Shown here one piece after another: positions 1 through 9,048 of a stretch of DNA of 33,005 bases (positions within the stretch are counted from its first letter, which is position 1; every line of letters starts with the position of its first letter). The notes beneath the pieces are model-generated. The model was not told where the DNA came from and did not search any database. It saw nothing but the letters and a program-made list of their open reading frames with translations. The position numbers and the translations under genes are program-made. The DNA is taken from the NCBI GenBank assembly GCA_945875955.1, contig CAMCNQ010000003.1, positions 1 to 33,005 on the forward strand, given 5' to 3'. Origin of the DNA: Limnohabitans sp. Rim8. GTDB lineage: Bacteria; Pseudomonadota; Gammaproteobacteria; Burkholderiales; Burkholderiaceae_C.

Positions 1-35
1 AAACATCAAACATCAAACATCAAACATCAAACATC
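1..35. repeat. 7-bp direct tandem repeat (AAACATC)x5, truncated by the window edge
   Basis: Sequence reads aaacatc aaacatc aaacatc aaacatc aaacatc agtag; true copy number unknown because the array starts at the window edge. Confidence 0.9.
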
Positions 36-45
36 AGTAGATGAA

Positions 46-309
46 ATGCGAACCACCCTGGACATTGCAGACGATGTGCTTTTTGCAGCCAAAGAAATTG
101 CGCAAAGAGAGAAAAAATCACTTGGGCAAGTCATGAGCGATTTGGCGCGCAAAGCATTTGCAGTGGGCGCTTATCAGCCACCAGCGGATCAAACCGTGCC
201 CCACGTCTCAGAGCGTTTGGCCCAATACGGCATTCAGCCCTTGCCTTCACGGGGCGTGGTCATCAGCAATGAGTTGATCGAACGCTTGCGCGATGCAGAG
301 GGCGTTTGA
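46..309 (+). CDS. VapB-like antitoxin (ribbon-helix-helix type)
   Basis: MRTTLDIADDVLFAAKEIAQREKKSLGQVMSDLARKAF is typical of the VapB/CopG-like N-terminus; overlaps a downstream PIN-domain gene. Confidence 0.8.
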   Translation: MRTTLDIADDVLFAAKEIAQREKKSLGQVMSDLARKAFAVGAYQPPADQTVPHVSERLAQYGIQPLPSRGVVISNELIERLRDAEGV

Positions 310-737
310 TGCGCGCGCTGTTTGATGTGAATGTGCTGATCGCCTTGCATGACCGTGATCATGTTCACCATGTGCGTGCCGCGCAATGGTTTGAAGCGCA
401 CATTCAACAGGGTTGGGCCACCTGCGCCTTGACCCAAAACGGGTGTCTTCGCATCATGGGGCAAGCCGGGTACAGCAGCCTTCAGCCCATAGCGGTGCTG
501 GTCGGCATGTTGCAAAACTCCACGCGAACAGCGCACCATGCATTTTGGTCGGATGAGGTCAGCCTCTTGGATCCCCAGCAGTTTCAACATGGCCACATTC
601 ACAGCGCGAGGCAACTGACGGATTTGTATCTCTTGGCCTTGGCCGTCAAGAACCAGGGAAGACTGGTGACACTGGACCAGCGGATACCGATCAGTGCAGT
701 GCGCGGTGCCACCGCGGCGCACCTTGTCTTGCTTTGA
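306..737 (+). CDS. VapC-like PIN-domain ribonuclease toxin
   Basis: MRALFDVNVLIALHDRDHVHH...AAQWF and ...TDLYLLALAVKNQGRLVTLDQRI match PIN-domain acidic-residue motifs; 4-bp overlap with the antitoxin. Confidence 0.85.
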   Translation: MMRALFDVNVLIALHDRDHVHHVRAAQWFEAHIQQGWATCALTQNGCLRIMGQAGYSSLQPIAVLVGMLQNSTRTAHHAFWSDEVSLLDPQQFQHGHIHSARQLTDLYLLALAVKNQGRLVTLDQRIPISAVRGATAAHLVLL

Positions 738-812
738 GCAGCGCAATTTCCCACAACCCCACCGTTCAAAAAATTCACACGGCCCTGAAGGCCGGGCGTT
801 ACCATCGTTGCC

Positions 813-1982
813 ATGGACGCTGAACTCAATTCCCTCATCGACGCCGTGCGCGCCGCCGCTGCCCAAGGCCGCACTTTGCGCCTGCGCGGTGGTGGCAGCA
901 AAGATTTTTGGGGCCAAAGCCTCACTGGCGAGGTGCTGGACACGCGGGTTTACCGGGGCATCGTGAGTTACGAGCCCAGCGAATTGGTGGTCACGGTGCG
1001 CTGCGGCACGCCGCTGGCCGATCTGGAAGCGGCTTTGGCCGAGCAAGGCCAGTGCCTGGCTTTCGAGCCGCCGCATTTTGGCCGTGGCTCGGAAAACGGG
1101 GCCACCGTGGGCGGCATGGTGGCCGCCGGGTTAAGCGGTCCGGCCCGCGCCACGGCTGGCGCGGTGCGCGACTTCATTTTGGGCGCACGCTTCATCAATG
1201 GCTTGGGCGAGCACCTGACCTTTGGCGGGCAGGTCATGAAAAACGTGGCCGGTTATGACGTGAGCCGCCTCATGGCAGGCAGCTGGGGCACGCTGGGGTT
1301 GATCACCGAGGTCAGCCTCAAGGTCTTGCCCGTGGCCCCGGCCGAGGCCAGCTTGATGGTGGTGGGCCTGGCCCAGGGCCCTGCACTCGATTTGCTGCAC
1401 CGCTGGGGCGGCCAGCCCTTGCCCCTGAACGCCAGCGCCTGGGTGCGCGACACCACGGCCCAACCCGTAGCCGACTGTTTGTTTGTGCGTTTGCGCGGTG
1501 CGGTGGCGGCTGTGCAGTCGGCGCTTGTCAAGATGAGCGCCGATGCGGCGGCATTGGGCGCGCAAGTGCAGCAGATGGACAACGACCAAGTGACGGCAGA
1601 CTGGCAAGCCAGCCGCGAGCAAACGCTGGCTTTTTTTAACGCGCCATCGCCCGACGCCTGCCTGTGGCGCTTGTCTGTGCCGCAAACGGCCCCGGTTTTG
1701 GACCTGCCCAGTTTGGCCCACCCTGGCCAGTACATCGAATGGCAGGGTGCACAGCGTTGGCTGTGGGCACCGGCTTCGGCGGCGTTGCCGCTGCGCAAAC
1801 TGGCCCAATCGGTGGGCGGGCATGCCAGCTTGTTTCGCGCCAGCGCAGCCCATGCGCAGGTGGACAAGATTGCCGGGGTCAACACCCCTTTGGAGGCGGT
1901 GCAAGACCGCATACAGCGACAGCTGCAACAACAGTTCGACCCCAAAGGCGTTTTTGCCACCGGTCGCATGCACCCCATCTGA
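813..1982 (+). CDS. glcE: Glycolate oxidase FAD-binding subunit GlcE
   Basis: FAD-binding PCMH-type sequence (TLRLRGGGSKDFWG..., GATVGGMVAAGLSGPARATAGAVRDFILG, NVAGYDVSRLMAGSWGTLGLITEVSLKVLP); followed by glcF. Confidence 0.93.
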   Translation: MDAELNSLIDAVRAAAAQGRTLRLRGGGSKDFWGQSLTGEVLDTRVYRGIVSYEPSELVVTVRCGTPLADLEAALAEQGQCLAFEPPHFGRGSENGATVGGMVAAGLSGPARATAGAVRDFILGARFINGLGEHLTFGGQVMKNVAGYDVSRLMAGSWGTLGLITEVSLKVLPVAPAEASLMVVGLAQGPALDLLHRWGGQPLPLNASAWVRDTTAQPVADCLFVRLRGAVAAVQSALVKMSADAAALGAQVQQMDNDQVTADWQASREQTLAFFNAPSPDACLWRLSVPQTAPVLDLPSLAHPGQYIEWQGAQRWLWAPASAALPLRKLAQSVGGHASLFRASAAHAQVDKIAGVNTPLEAVQDRIQRQLQQQFDPKGVFATGRMHPI

Positions 1983-1993
1983 GGCGACCTTTC

Positions 1994-3238
1994 ATGCAAA
2001 CCCACCTCGCCCCCGAATACCAAAACACCCCCGACGGCCTGGAGGCCGAAGCCATTTTGCGCAAGTGCGTGCACTGCGGTTTTTGCACCGCCACATGCCC
2101 CACTTACCAATTGCTGGGCGACGAGCTCGACGGCCCGCGTGGCCGCATCTACCTGATCAAGCAGGTGCTCGAAGGCCAATCGCCCACCCGCAAAACCCAG
2201 CTGCACCTGGACCGTTGCCTGACCTGCCGCAACTGCGAAACCACCTGCCCCAGCGGCGTGCAATACGGCAACTTGGTGGACATTGGCCGCAAGCTGGTGG
2301 ACGCCAAAGTCGAGCGCCCCGTGGGCGAAAAGCTGGTGCGCTGGGCGCTCAAAGAAGGCCTGCCTTCGCCGCTTTTCGCGCCCGCCATGAAGATGGGTCA
2401 AATGGTGCGTGGCCTGCTGCCCGCAAGCCTGAAAGCCAAGGTGCCTGCGCCGCAAGACGCAGGAGCCTGGCCCACCGCGCAGCACACGCGCAAAGTGCTG
2501 ATGCTGGCCGGTTGCGTGCAACCCAGCATGAGCCCCAACATCAACACCGCCACCGCCCGCGTGCTCGATGCGGCAGGCATCCAGGCCGTGACAGCCCCCA
2601 AGGCGGGTTGCTGCGGCGCGCTCAAGTTCCACCTGAACGACCACGAAGGCGGCAAAGACCACATGCGCGCCAACATCGACGCCTGGTGGCCGCTGGTTGA
2701 CAGTGGTGAAGTCGAAGCGATTGTGATGAACGCCTCAGGCTGCGGCGTGATGGTCAAAGACTATGGCCACGCGCTCAAAGACGATCCGCAGTACGCCGAA
2801 AAAGCCGTGCTCATCGGCTCCTTGACGAAAGACCTGAGCGAGTTGCTGCCGGAATTGGTGCCCTTGCTCCAACCCAAGTTGAACCCCCAAGCCCTGCAAG
2901 CCGCAGGCCTGCAGGCCTACCACCCGCCTTGCACGCTGCAACACGGCCAGCAGCTTAAAGGCGGGGTGGAAAAACACTTGGGCGATTTGGGCTTCCAGAT
3001 CAAAGTCACGGCCAATGAATCGCACCTGTGCTGCGGCTCGGCCGGCACCTACAGCGTGCTCAACCCCGAGCTGTCCAAGCAACTGCGCGACCGCAAGCTG
3101 GGCCACCTGAACGCGCTGCAGCCCCAAGGTGTCATCAGCGCCAACATCGGCTGCATCACCCACTTGCAAAGTGGCAGCGGCCTGCCGGTGCGGCATTGGG
3201 TGGAGTTGCTGGATGAGGCCATCAGCCGCAGCGTCTGA
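1994..3238 (+). CDS. glcF: Glycolate oxidase iron-sulfur subunit GlcF
   Basis: Two 4Fe-4S motifs (CVHCGFCTATCP, CLTCRNCETTCPSGV) and CCG motifs (KAGCCGALKFH, HLCCGSAGTYS); ATG at 1994 chosen. Confidence 0.93.
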   Translation: MQTHLAPEYQNTPDGLEAEAILRKCVHCGFCTATCPTYQLLGDELDGPRGRIYLIKQVLEGQSPTRKTQLHLDRCLTCRNCETTCPSGVQYGNLVDIGRKLVDAKVERPVGEKLVRWALKEGLPSPLFAPAMKMGQMVRGLLPASLKAKVPAPQDAGAWPTAQHTRKVLMLAGCVQPSMSPNINTATARVLDAAGIQAVTAPKAGCCGALKFHLNDHEGGKDHMRANIDAWWPLVDSGEVEAIVMNASGCGVMVKDYGHALKDDPQYAEKAVLIGSLTKDLSELLPELVPLLQPKLNPQALQAAGLQAYHPPCTLQHGQQLKGGVEKHLGDLGFQIKVTANESHLCCGSAGTYSVLNPELSKQLRDRKLGHLNALQPQGVISANIGCITHLQSGSGLPVRHWVELLDEAISRSV

Positions 3239-3305
3239 GCCCGTGGGCTGAATGAGAGCGCTTGGCCTCTCTCGCTCAATCCCACCCCAATGCGGTCCTT
3301 GCCCC

Positions 3306-3322
3306 ATTACGCGCGGCGTAAT
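3306..3322. promoter_or_regulatory. Candidate HigA operator: inverted repeat ATTACGC-gcg-GCGTAAT
   Basis: Perfect 7-bp arms with 3-bp spacer, 11 bp upstream of the higB-like start codon. Confidence 0.5.
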
Positions 3323-3333
3323 AAAATAAAAAC

Positions 3334-3612
3334 ATGATCCAGTCGTTCAAGTGCAAAGAGACGCGGACGCTGTATGAGGGCGGCAGTCCGAGAAAGTTCA
3401 GGGCGTTCTTGGTCGTTGCTGAACGAAAGCTGGCGCAACTGGATGCCGCGCAGACACTGGACTTTCTCAAAGCGCCTCCTGGCAACCGCTTGGAGGCATT
3501 GAAGGGGGATCGAAAAGGCTTGCACAGCATTCGCATCAACGACCAGTGGCGCATTTGCTTTGTATGGACGAGCGCGGGACCCGCTGAGGTCGAAATTGTG
3601 GACTACCATTGA
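3334..3612 (+). CDS. higB: HigB/RelE-family toxin
   Basis: MIQSFKCKETRTLYEGG...LDAAQTLDFLKAPPGNRLEALKGDRKGLHSIRINDQWRICFVW is classic HigB; followed by a HigA-like gene. Confidence 0.93.
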   Translation: MIQSFKCKETRTLYEGGSPRKFRAFLVVAERKLAQLDAAQTLDFLKAPPGNRLEALKGDRKGLHSIRINDQWRICFVWTSAGPAEVEIVDYH

Positions 3613-3616
3613 AGGA

Positions 3617-3931
3617 ATGAATATGCCCCATCTGATCAATCGCATGCGCCCGGTGCACCCGGGTGAAGTCCTGCGTGAGGATTACCTGGTTCCGCTCGGA
3701 CTCAGCGTGAACGCCCTCTCCGTGGTGCTGGGTGTGCCCGCTACACGCATTCACGAAATTGTCAAAGAGCGTCGCGCTGTCACGCCCGACACAGCGGCGC
3801 GGCTTGCCAAGTACTTTGGTGGCGATGCCGCGTCCTGGCTGGCCATGCAAGCCAACTTTGATTTGAAGACGCTTGCAACCATGGGCGACATTCAGCGCAA
3901 GGTACCTGTTCGCGAGCAGCTTGCCGCATAA
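3617..3931 (+). CDS. higA: HigA-family antitoxin (XRE-type HTH)
   Basis: MNMPHLINRMRPVHPGEVLREDYLVPLGLSVNALSVVLGVPATRIHEIVKERRAVTPDTAARLAKYFG. Confidence 0.93.
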   Translation: MNMPHLINRMRPVHPGEVLREDYLVPLGLSVNALSVVLGVPATRIHEIVKERRAVTPDTAARLAKYFGGDAASWLAMQANFDLKTLATMGDIQRKVPVREQLAA

Positions 3932-4286
3932 GGGATTGAACTGCAGACTGACCCTGTCTTCACAGTCATTCCATTGACGCCCTGTAGTTTGCATATTCTG
4001 TTTATTTGTTGCTGTGCTTCAGCAAAAATGACATGTGCGCTTTCAGCGGTGGATCTCCATTGAAGTTTTAACGTCAGGCGTTTGAATTTCAAGGTTCCGA
4101 GAATGCTGATGGTTCTGAAAAGATCGACGTATTCGCCTGCGGGCGGCTCTTTTTTCGAAATCCAATCCGGTGCTCACCCTCCTGACACCCCGTTGTCAGT
4201 ACCCCTCAGGCAAAGTTCTTCCCAGTGCACAGAAGGGCTGTGCGCATTCAGGGAGAAAGACAAAATGAAACAAGTAGCAGCCGCAT

Positions 4287-4583
4287 TTGCAGTTGTGGCG
4301 CGAGGCGACACAAAGCATGCACAAGTTGGCGTTGGTTTACAGCGATGCACAAGGCCGCAGCAGTGATCGCACAGTGTGGCCGCTGGGCAGCTTTTTCTGG
4401 GGTGCGGTTTGGACTTTGGTGGCCTGGTGCGAGAAGCGCCAGGCTTTCCGCAGTTTTCGCCTGGACCGTATCCAGTCCATGACGGGACTTACCGAAACTT
4501 TCAAGTTGTCCGACGGACAACGTCTGATGGATTATTTGCGCCAACATGGCGTGGACCCACAAGCTCTGGCCGAAGGCCGCTGA
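4287..4583 (+). pseudogene. Remnant of a YafY-type WYL-domain transcriptional regulator (C-terminal part only)
   Basis: KLALVYSDAQGRSSDRTVWPLGSFFWGAVWTLVAWCEKRQAFRSFRLDRIQ resembles WYL/WCX regions; the expected N-terminal HTH is absent upstream. Confidence 0.7.
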
Positions 4584-4608
4584 GGGTCAATTTCAAAAAA
4601 GGGAATGT

Positions 4609-5073
4609 ATGCATATCGAAGAAGTTCAAGTCTTGCGCATCCAAGGTGTGTCAGTGCGCACCTGCAATGCCGATGAGGCGCATCCAGGCCGTGCACGCAT
4701 AGGCGCTTTGTGGGCCGAGTTTGCTGCACAAGTGGTGCCGCATTTGGCGGTTGGTGCTGTGACCTTTGGCGTGTATCACCATTACGCGTCGGATTCAAAC
4801 GGTGCTTACGATCTGTTGGTGGGTGGTGATGTGCTGACACCCCATGCAACCATCGATGCCCAGCCATGGTCCGTGATCGATATTCAAGAGGGACCGTATG
4901 CGGTTTTTCGGGCGCAAGGGGTCATGCCCAATGCGGTGATTGAGGCTTGGGGGCGCGTATGGGCCCACTTTGCGCAAGCGCATTGCCCTGATCAAAGGGC
5001 ATACACCACCGACTTTGAGCGCTACGGTCCTGACGGCATGGTGGACATCTGCATTGCACTGGCTGCAACATGA
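4609..5073 (+). CDS. GyrI-like / AraC effector-binding domain protein
   Basis: VRTCNADEAHPGRARIGALWAEFAAQVV...TFGVYHHYASDSNGAYDLLVGGDV resembles bacterial effector-binding domains; ATG at 4609 chosen. Confidence 0.7.
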   Translation: MHIEEVQVLRIQGVSVRTCNADEAHPGRARIGALWAEFAAQVVPHLAVGAVTFGVYHHYASDSNGAYDLLVGGDVLTPHATIDAQPWSVIDIQEGPYAVFRAQGVMPNAVIEAWGRVWAHFAQAHCPDQRAYTTDFERYGPDGMVDICIALAAT

Positions 5074-5540
5074 ACGACTGGATCGGCGTGGTCAGTCGCT
5101 CGCATGTGCCGCGCGGTGTCGCGGGTGGGTTTGTGCAGATGAACCATGGCAAGCAAGCCCCACTCAAGCGCATGAAGGCGGGCGATGGCCTGGTCTATGA
5201 CTCCCCGCGTGAGTCATATCCTGACGGTGCACCCTTGCAGGCTTTCTCGGCCCCGGGGTTCATTCGCTCGGGCGAGGTGTATCCGCACGACATGACGCCC
5301 GATGGCGTGCCGGGCTTTGTGCCGTGGCGCATTGATGTGGATGACCAGGCGGTGCAATGCGCGCCCATCAAGCCGCTGCTGGCGCAGCTGGAGTTCATCA
5401 CCGACAAAACCCACTGGGGCGCTGTTTTTCGTTTTGGTCAGGTCAAGATCAGCGAGGCTGATTTTCAAAGGATTGCAGCAGCGATGGGGTTTGGCCAGGT
5501 GCCAAAACAGCCTCCACCGGGTCAGGCAGCGCTGTTTTGA
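5070..5540 (+). CDS. EVE domain-containing protein
   Basis: MNDWIGVVSRSHVPRGVAGGFVQMNHGKQAPLKRMKAGDGLVYDSPRESYPDGAPLQAFSAPGFI; EVE/UPF0310-like; 4-bp overlap with the upstream CDS. Confidence 0.8.
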   Translation: MNDWIGVVSRSHVPRGVAGGFVQMNHGKQAPLKRMKAGDGLVYDSPRESYPDGAPLQAFSAPGFIRSGEVYPHDMTPDGVPGFVPWRIDVDDQAVQCAPIKPLLAQLEFITDKTHWGAVFRFGQVKISEADFQRIAAAMGFGQVPKQPPPGQAALF

Positions 5541-6023
5541 TCAAGCCGCCAGCGCTGCTTCAATGTCCTTGGCGATTTTTTCGGGGGCGTCTTGGGGCGC
5601 GTAGCGCTTGATGACATGGCCGTCACGGCCCACCAAGAACTTGGTGAAGTTCCACTTCACGGCTTTGATGCCCAAGAGGCCAGGCGCTTGCCCGGTCAGC
5701 CATTGGTACAGCGGGTGGGCATCGTCGCCGTTGACCTTGATCTTGCTCATCATCTGGAAATTCACGCCGTAATTTTTTTGGCAGAAGTTGGCGATTTGGG
5801 CATCGTCACCCGGGTCTTGGCTGGCGAACTGGTTGCATGGAAAACCCAGCACAGCCAGACCTTGCGCGCCATATTGCTGGTGCAGTTTTTCCAGCCCGGT
5901 GAACTGAGGGGTAAAGCCGCAGGCGCTGGCGGTGTTGACGATCAGCATCACCTGGCCTTGGTATTGGTGCAGGTCATGGGGTTGGCCGTCGATGCCAAGG
6001 GCTGCAAAGTCATAAAGGCGCAT
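5541..6023 (-). CDS. Glutathione peroxidase (Cys type)
   Basis: VMLIVNTASACGFTPQFTGLEKLHQQYGAQGLAVLGFPCNQFASQDPG, and VKWNFTKFLVGRDG. Confidence 0.95.
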   Translation of the reverse strand: MRLYDFAALGIDGQPHDLHQYQGQVMLIVNTASACGFTPQFTGLEKLHQQYGAQGLAVLGFPCNQFASQDPGDDAQIANFCQKNYGVNFQMMSKIKVNGDDAHPLYQWLTGQAPGLLGIKAVKWNFTKFLVGRDGHVIKRYAPQDAPEKIAKDIEAALAA

Positions 6024-6036
6024 GTGTGCTCCAAAT

Positions 6037-6939
6037 TCAATCGTGGGCTTGGGTATCCAAGATGGACATCAAGGCCGCCAGCAAGATCAGCGAGCCGCCG
6101 ACCCAAGTGCGGGTTTCCCACTGGGACGCGCCGAGTATGACGGAAGACACGCTGGCGAACAGGACTTCGGACAACATGACCAAGGCGGTGGTGTGGGCAG
6201 CCAGTCGGGCCGCGCCATATTGAAGGCCGAGGTTGCCCAAGAAAAACGACAGGCTGAGCAAGGCCACCATGGGCAACCAGCCCCAGCTGGGCACCGCCCC
6301 CACGGCCACCACGCCAGTGAACAAGCCCACCATGGCGGCCACAGCCGCCATGACCGCGCCGCCGCCAAACATGGCCAAAGTGCGCGAGGGGCTGGGGGCG
6401 TCTTTCAGCTTGAGCAGCAAGGCGTTGGTGATGGCAAAGGTCAAGCCGCTCACCAAGGCCAACACATCGGCCAAGCTTTCAGGCAGTGGCCAGGGTGTTT
6501 CTGGCGTTTTCAGCACGATGAACAGCCCTGCCAAGGCCAAGACCAAGCGCAGCAGCGCCATGGGCCGGGGTTTGTCCCCGAGCAACCACCAAGCCACCAA
6601 CACCGACCAAGCGGGCATCAGGTAAAAAAGCAGCACCACGCGCACCACGTCACCCACGGTGACGGCCCAGTTAAAGCCCACATTGGTCAAGCCCGAGGCC
6701 AAAAACAACAGCCACAGGCCCGGGTGAGGACGCCAGCTCAGCAGGCGGCCCGTCAGTCCCAGCCACACGGCAAGGGTCAGAAAAACAAAGCTGTACACCA
6801 AGGCCGTGGCCCACAGCGGATGCAGGCCCTGGGCTTCCAGCTGTTTGAACGGCCACCAGCAAACGCCCCACACCAAGGCGTTGAGCAGCAGTCCGGTCAC
6901 GGCCAACTGTTTAGAGGCACCCATTTGCATGGCAGTCAA
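6037..6939 (-). CDS. EamA/DMT-family transporter
   Basis: Multi-TM protein with duplicated EamA-like halves (LNALVWGVCWWPFKQLE..., GDKPRPMALLRLVLALAGL). Confidence 0.88.
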   Translation of the reverse strand: MTAMQMGASKQLAVTGLLLNALVWGVCWWPFKQLEAQGLHPLWATALVYSFVFLTLAVWLGLTGRLLSWRPHPGLWLLFLASGLTNVGFNWAVTVGDVVRVVLLFYLMPAWSVLVAWWLLGDKPRPMALLRLVLALAGLFIVLKTPETPWPLPESLADVLALVSGLTFAITNALLLKLKDAPSPSRTLAMFGGGAVMAAVAAMVGLFTGVVAVGAVPSWGWLPMVALLSLSFFLGNLGLQYGAARLAAHTTALVMLSEVLFASVSSVILGASQWETRTWVGGSLILLAALMSILDTQAHD

Positions 6940-6945
6940 AGTGGG

Positions 6946-7581
6946 TCAGGAGGGGTCGTGCGGGGTGTCGGAGGCGGCTGGCGACTTGTGCTTGCGCCAC
7001 CAGCGCCAGGCCAGCCAGGCCACGCCCAAGCCCAGCAAAGCAAAAATACCGTGTTGAAATTGGCGCAGCACGGCGAACATCCAGTCCCAGTTTTGGGCCC
7101 CAAAATAACCCAAATAAACCCAGATGGGCACACTGATCAGGGCGGCAAACCCGTCCATGAGGAACCACGTCAAGAAAGTCACGCGGTGGCTCATGCCCGC
7201 AGAAAAGAACACCGGGGTGCGCAGTCCGGGTAGGAAACGGGCCACAAACATGACCCATTTGCCGTACTTGTGAAAAGCGTCTTGCGCGCTGGCAAAGCGC
7301 TCAGGCGTCAAGACTTTGCGAAAGCCGGGCATTTGAGAGATGCGCTGGCCATACAGACGGCCCAGGGTGAACATCAGGCCGTCGCCGATCAAGACGCCCG
7401 CCATGCCCACGGCAAACATGGTGTGCACATCGGCATGGCCCAAACCAGCGATCACACCGCCGGTGACCAAGGTCACGTCTTCGGGAACAGGAATGCCAAA
7501 ACCGCAGATCAAGAGCATCACAAACACGGCGAGGTAACCGTATTCGGTGAAGATGGGCATCAAAAACTGGAAAATTTCCAT
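6946..7581 (-). CDS. DedA-family membrane protein
   Basis: FGIPVPEDVTLVTGGVIAGLG...GDGLMFTLGRLYG...FVARFLPGLRTPVFFSAGMS is DedA/SNARE-associated signature. Confidence 0.93.
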   Translation of the reverse strand: MEIFQFLMPIFTEYGYLAVFVMLLICGFGIPVPEDVTLVTGGVIAGLGHADVHTMFAVGMAGVLIGDGLMFTLGRLYGQRISQMPGFRKVLTPERFASAQDAFHKYGKWVMFVARFLPGLRTPVFFSAGMSHRVTFLTWFLMDGFAALISVPIWVYLGYFGAQNWDWMFAVLRQFQHGIFALLGLGVAWLAWRWWRKHKSPAASDTPHDPS

Positions 7582-7809
7582 GGACTACAAGGTAAGGCCG
7601 TCGTCTGACCGCTTCAGGCGCAATCTGCGGGTCGATGCGTGGGTCGGTGTTTTGGCGATGTACAGCGGGTCAGTGTAAAGCATTTGCGTGTTGACATATG
7701 GGCAGAGACAGGTGGGTAATCCTGATGGGCAATGGGCCTATTCATGACGCGGAAGACGGCGTTTTTGCTGGCACACTTGGTGTTTCAAACCCTGTTCAGC
7801 CAACAAGCC

Positions 7810-8907
7810 ATGCCCCGCCCGATACAAGCCTGCATACACCCCGAGGCCCTGCGCCACAACCTGGCGCGCGCGCGCCAAGCCGCGCCCGATGCCCAGGTGT
7901 GGGCCGTCGTCAAGGCCAATGCCTATGGGCATGGCATAGAGCGGGTGTTTGAGGGTCTGCGCGGGGCCGACGGCTTTGCCCTGCTCGACTTGGCCGAGGC
8001 CGAACGCGTGCGGGCCTTGGGTTGGCGTGGCCCCATCTTGTTGCTGGAAGGGGCTTTTGAGGCCCGGGATTTGGAGTTGTGCTCGCGCTTGCACCTGTGG
8101 CACACCGTGCATTGTGATGAGCAAATCGACATGCTGGCGCTGCACAAAACGCACGAGCCGCACCGGGTTTTCCTCAAAATGAATTCGGGCATGAACCGCC
8201 TGGGCTTTGCCCCCTTGCGCTACCGTTCGGCCTGGACCCGGCTGAACGCCTTGCCGCAGGTGGATGAAATCTCGCTGATGACCCATTTCAGCGATGCCGA
8301 TGGCCCCAAAGGCATTGCCCAGCAGCTGGCCCGTTTTGCCGAGGCCACCCGCGACTTGCCCGGTGAGCGCAGCCTGAGCAACAGCGCCGCCACCTTGCGC
8401 CACGCGCAAGACTTGGCGGTCAAGGCCGATTGGATACGCCCGGGCATCACCTTGTATGGAAGCGCACCCGATTTTCCGCAGCACACGGCGGCGCACTGGG
8501 GTTTGCGCTCGGCCATGAGTTTGACCGCCCAGATCATTGCGGTGCAGCAGATGGAAGTGGGCGACAGCGTGGGCTATGGCTCCAGTTTTGTGGCCCAAGT
8601 GCCCACCCGCATCGGGGTGGTGGCCTGCGGTTATGCCGACGGCTACCCCCGCATCTGCCCCACGGGCACACCGGTGCTGGTCAATGGTGTGCGCTCGCGC
8701 ACCCTGGGGCGGGTGAGCATGGACATGCTCACGGTGGACCTGTCGGGCTTGCCCGATGCCGGCGTGGGCAGCAGCGTGACGCTTTGGGGCCAAGCGGCCA
8801 ATGGCGTTGAGCTTGGCATTGACGAGGTGGCCCAAGCGGCCGGCACGGTGGGCTACGAGCTGATGTGCGCCCTGGCGCAGCGCGTGCCCGTGGTGGTGCA
8901 AGACTGA
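7810..8907 (+). CDS. alr: Alanine racemase
   Basis: [17 protein letters not shown] (PLP lysine motif), [49 protein letters not shown]. Confidence 0.97.
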   Translation: MPRPIQACIHPEALRHNLARARQAAPDAQVWAVVKANAYGHGIERVFEGLRGADGFALLDLAEAERVRALGWRGPILLLEGAFEARDLELCSRLHLWHTVHCDEQIDMLALHKTHEPHRVFLKMNSGMNRLGFAPLRYRSAWTRLNALPQVDEISLMTHFSDADGPKGIAQQLARFAEATRDLPGERSLSNSAATLRHAQDLAVKADWIRPGITLYGSAPDFPQHTAAHWGLRSAMSLTAQIIAVQQMEVGDSVGYGSSFVAQVPTRIGVVACGYADGYPRICPTGTPVLVNGVRSRTLGRVSMDMLTVDLSGLPDAGVGSSVTLWGQAANGVELGIDEVAQAAGTVGYELMCALAQRVPVVVQD

Positions 8908-8927
8908 GGCCAAAAACCTGGCCTTTT
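8907..8927 (+). terminator. Candidate intrinsic terminator after alr
   Basis: AGGCCA-aaaacc-TGGCCT followed by TTT; short 6-bp stem. Confidence 0.45.
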
Positions 8928-9048
8928 AAAGCCCAAAGCCAAGCCTTTTAAAGGCCAAGGTCGTGGCCCGGCCACACCCCCGCGCCAAGCGCTTTGCTTG
9001 CTGCCAGCGAGACAGTTGGCGCAGGCACTGGGCCTCACAATCGCTGTC

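Noticed and set aside
1-35. CRISPR-like array
   Set aside because: The unit is 7 bp with no spacers; simple tandem repeat.
1253-2662. 469-aa minus-strand ORF opposite glcE/glcF
   Set aside because: Antisense to two confident genes; no protein-like motifs.
6022-7233. 403-aa plus-strand ORF across the EamA and DedA genes
   Set aside because: Low-complexity Gln/His/Gly-rich translation, antisense to two clear membrane-protein genes.
7691-7722. TTGACA ... TAATCC possible sigma70 promoter for alr
   Set aside because: Spacer of 20 bp is too long for a convincing promoter call.
7738-8913. 391-aa minus-strand ORF opposite alr
   Set aside because: Shadow ORF of a GC-rich coding gene; no domain-like composition, while the plus strand clearly encodes alanine racemase.
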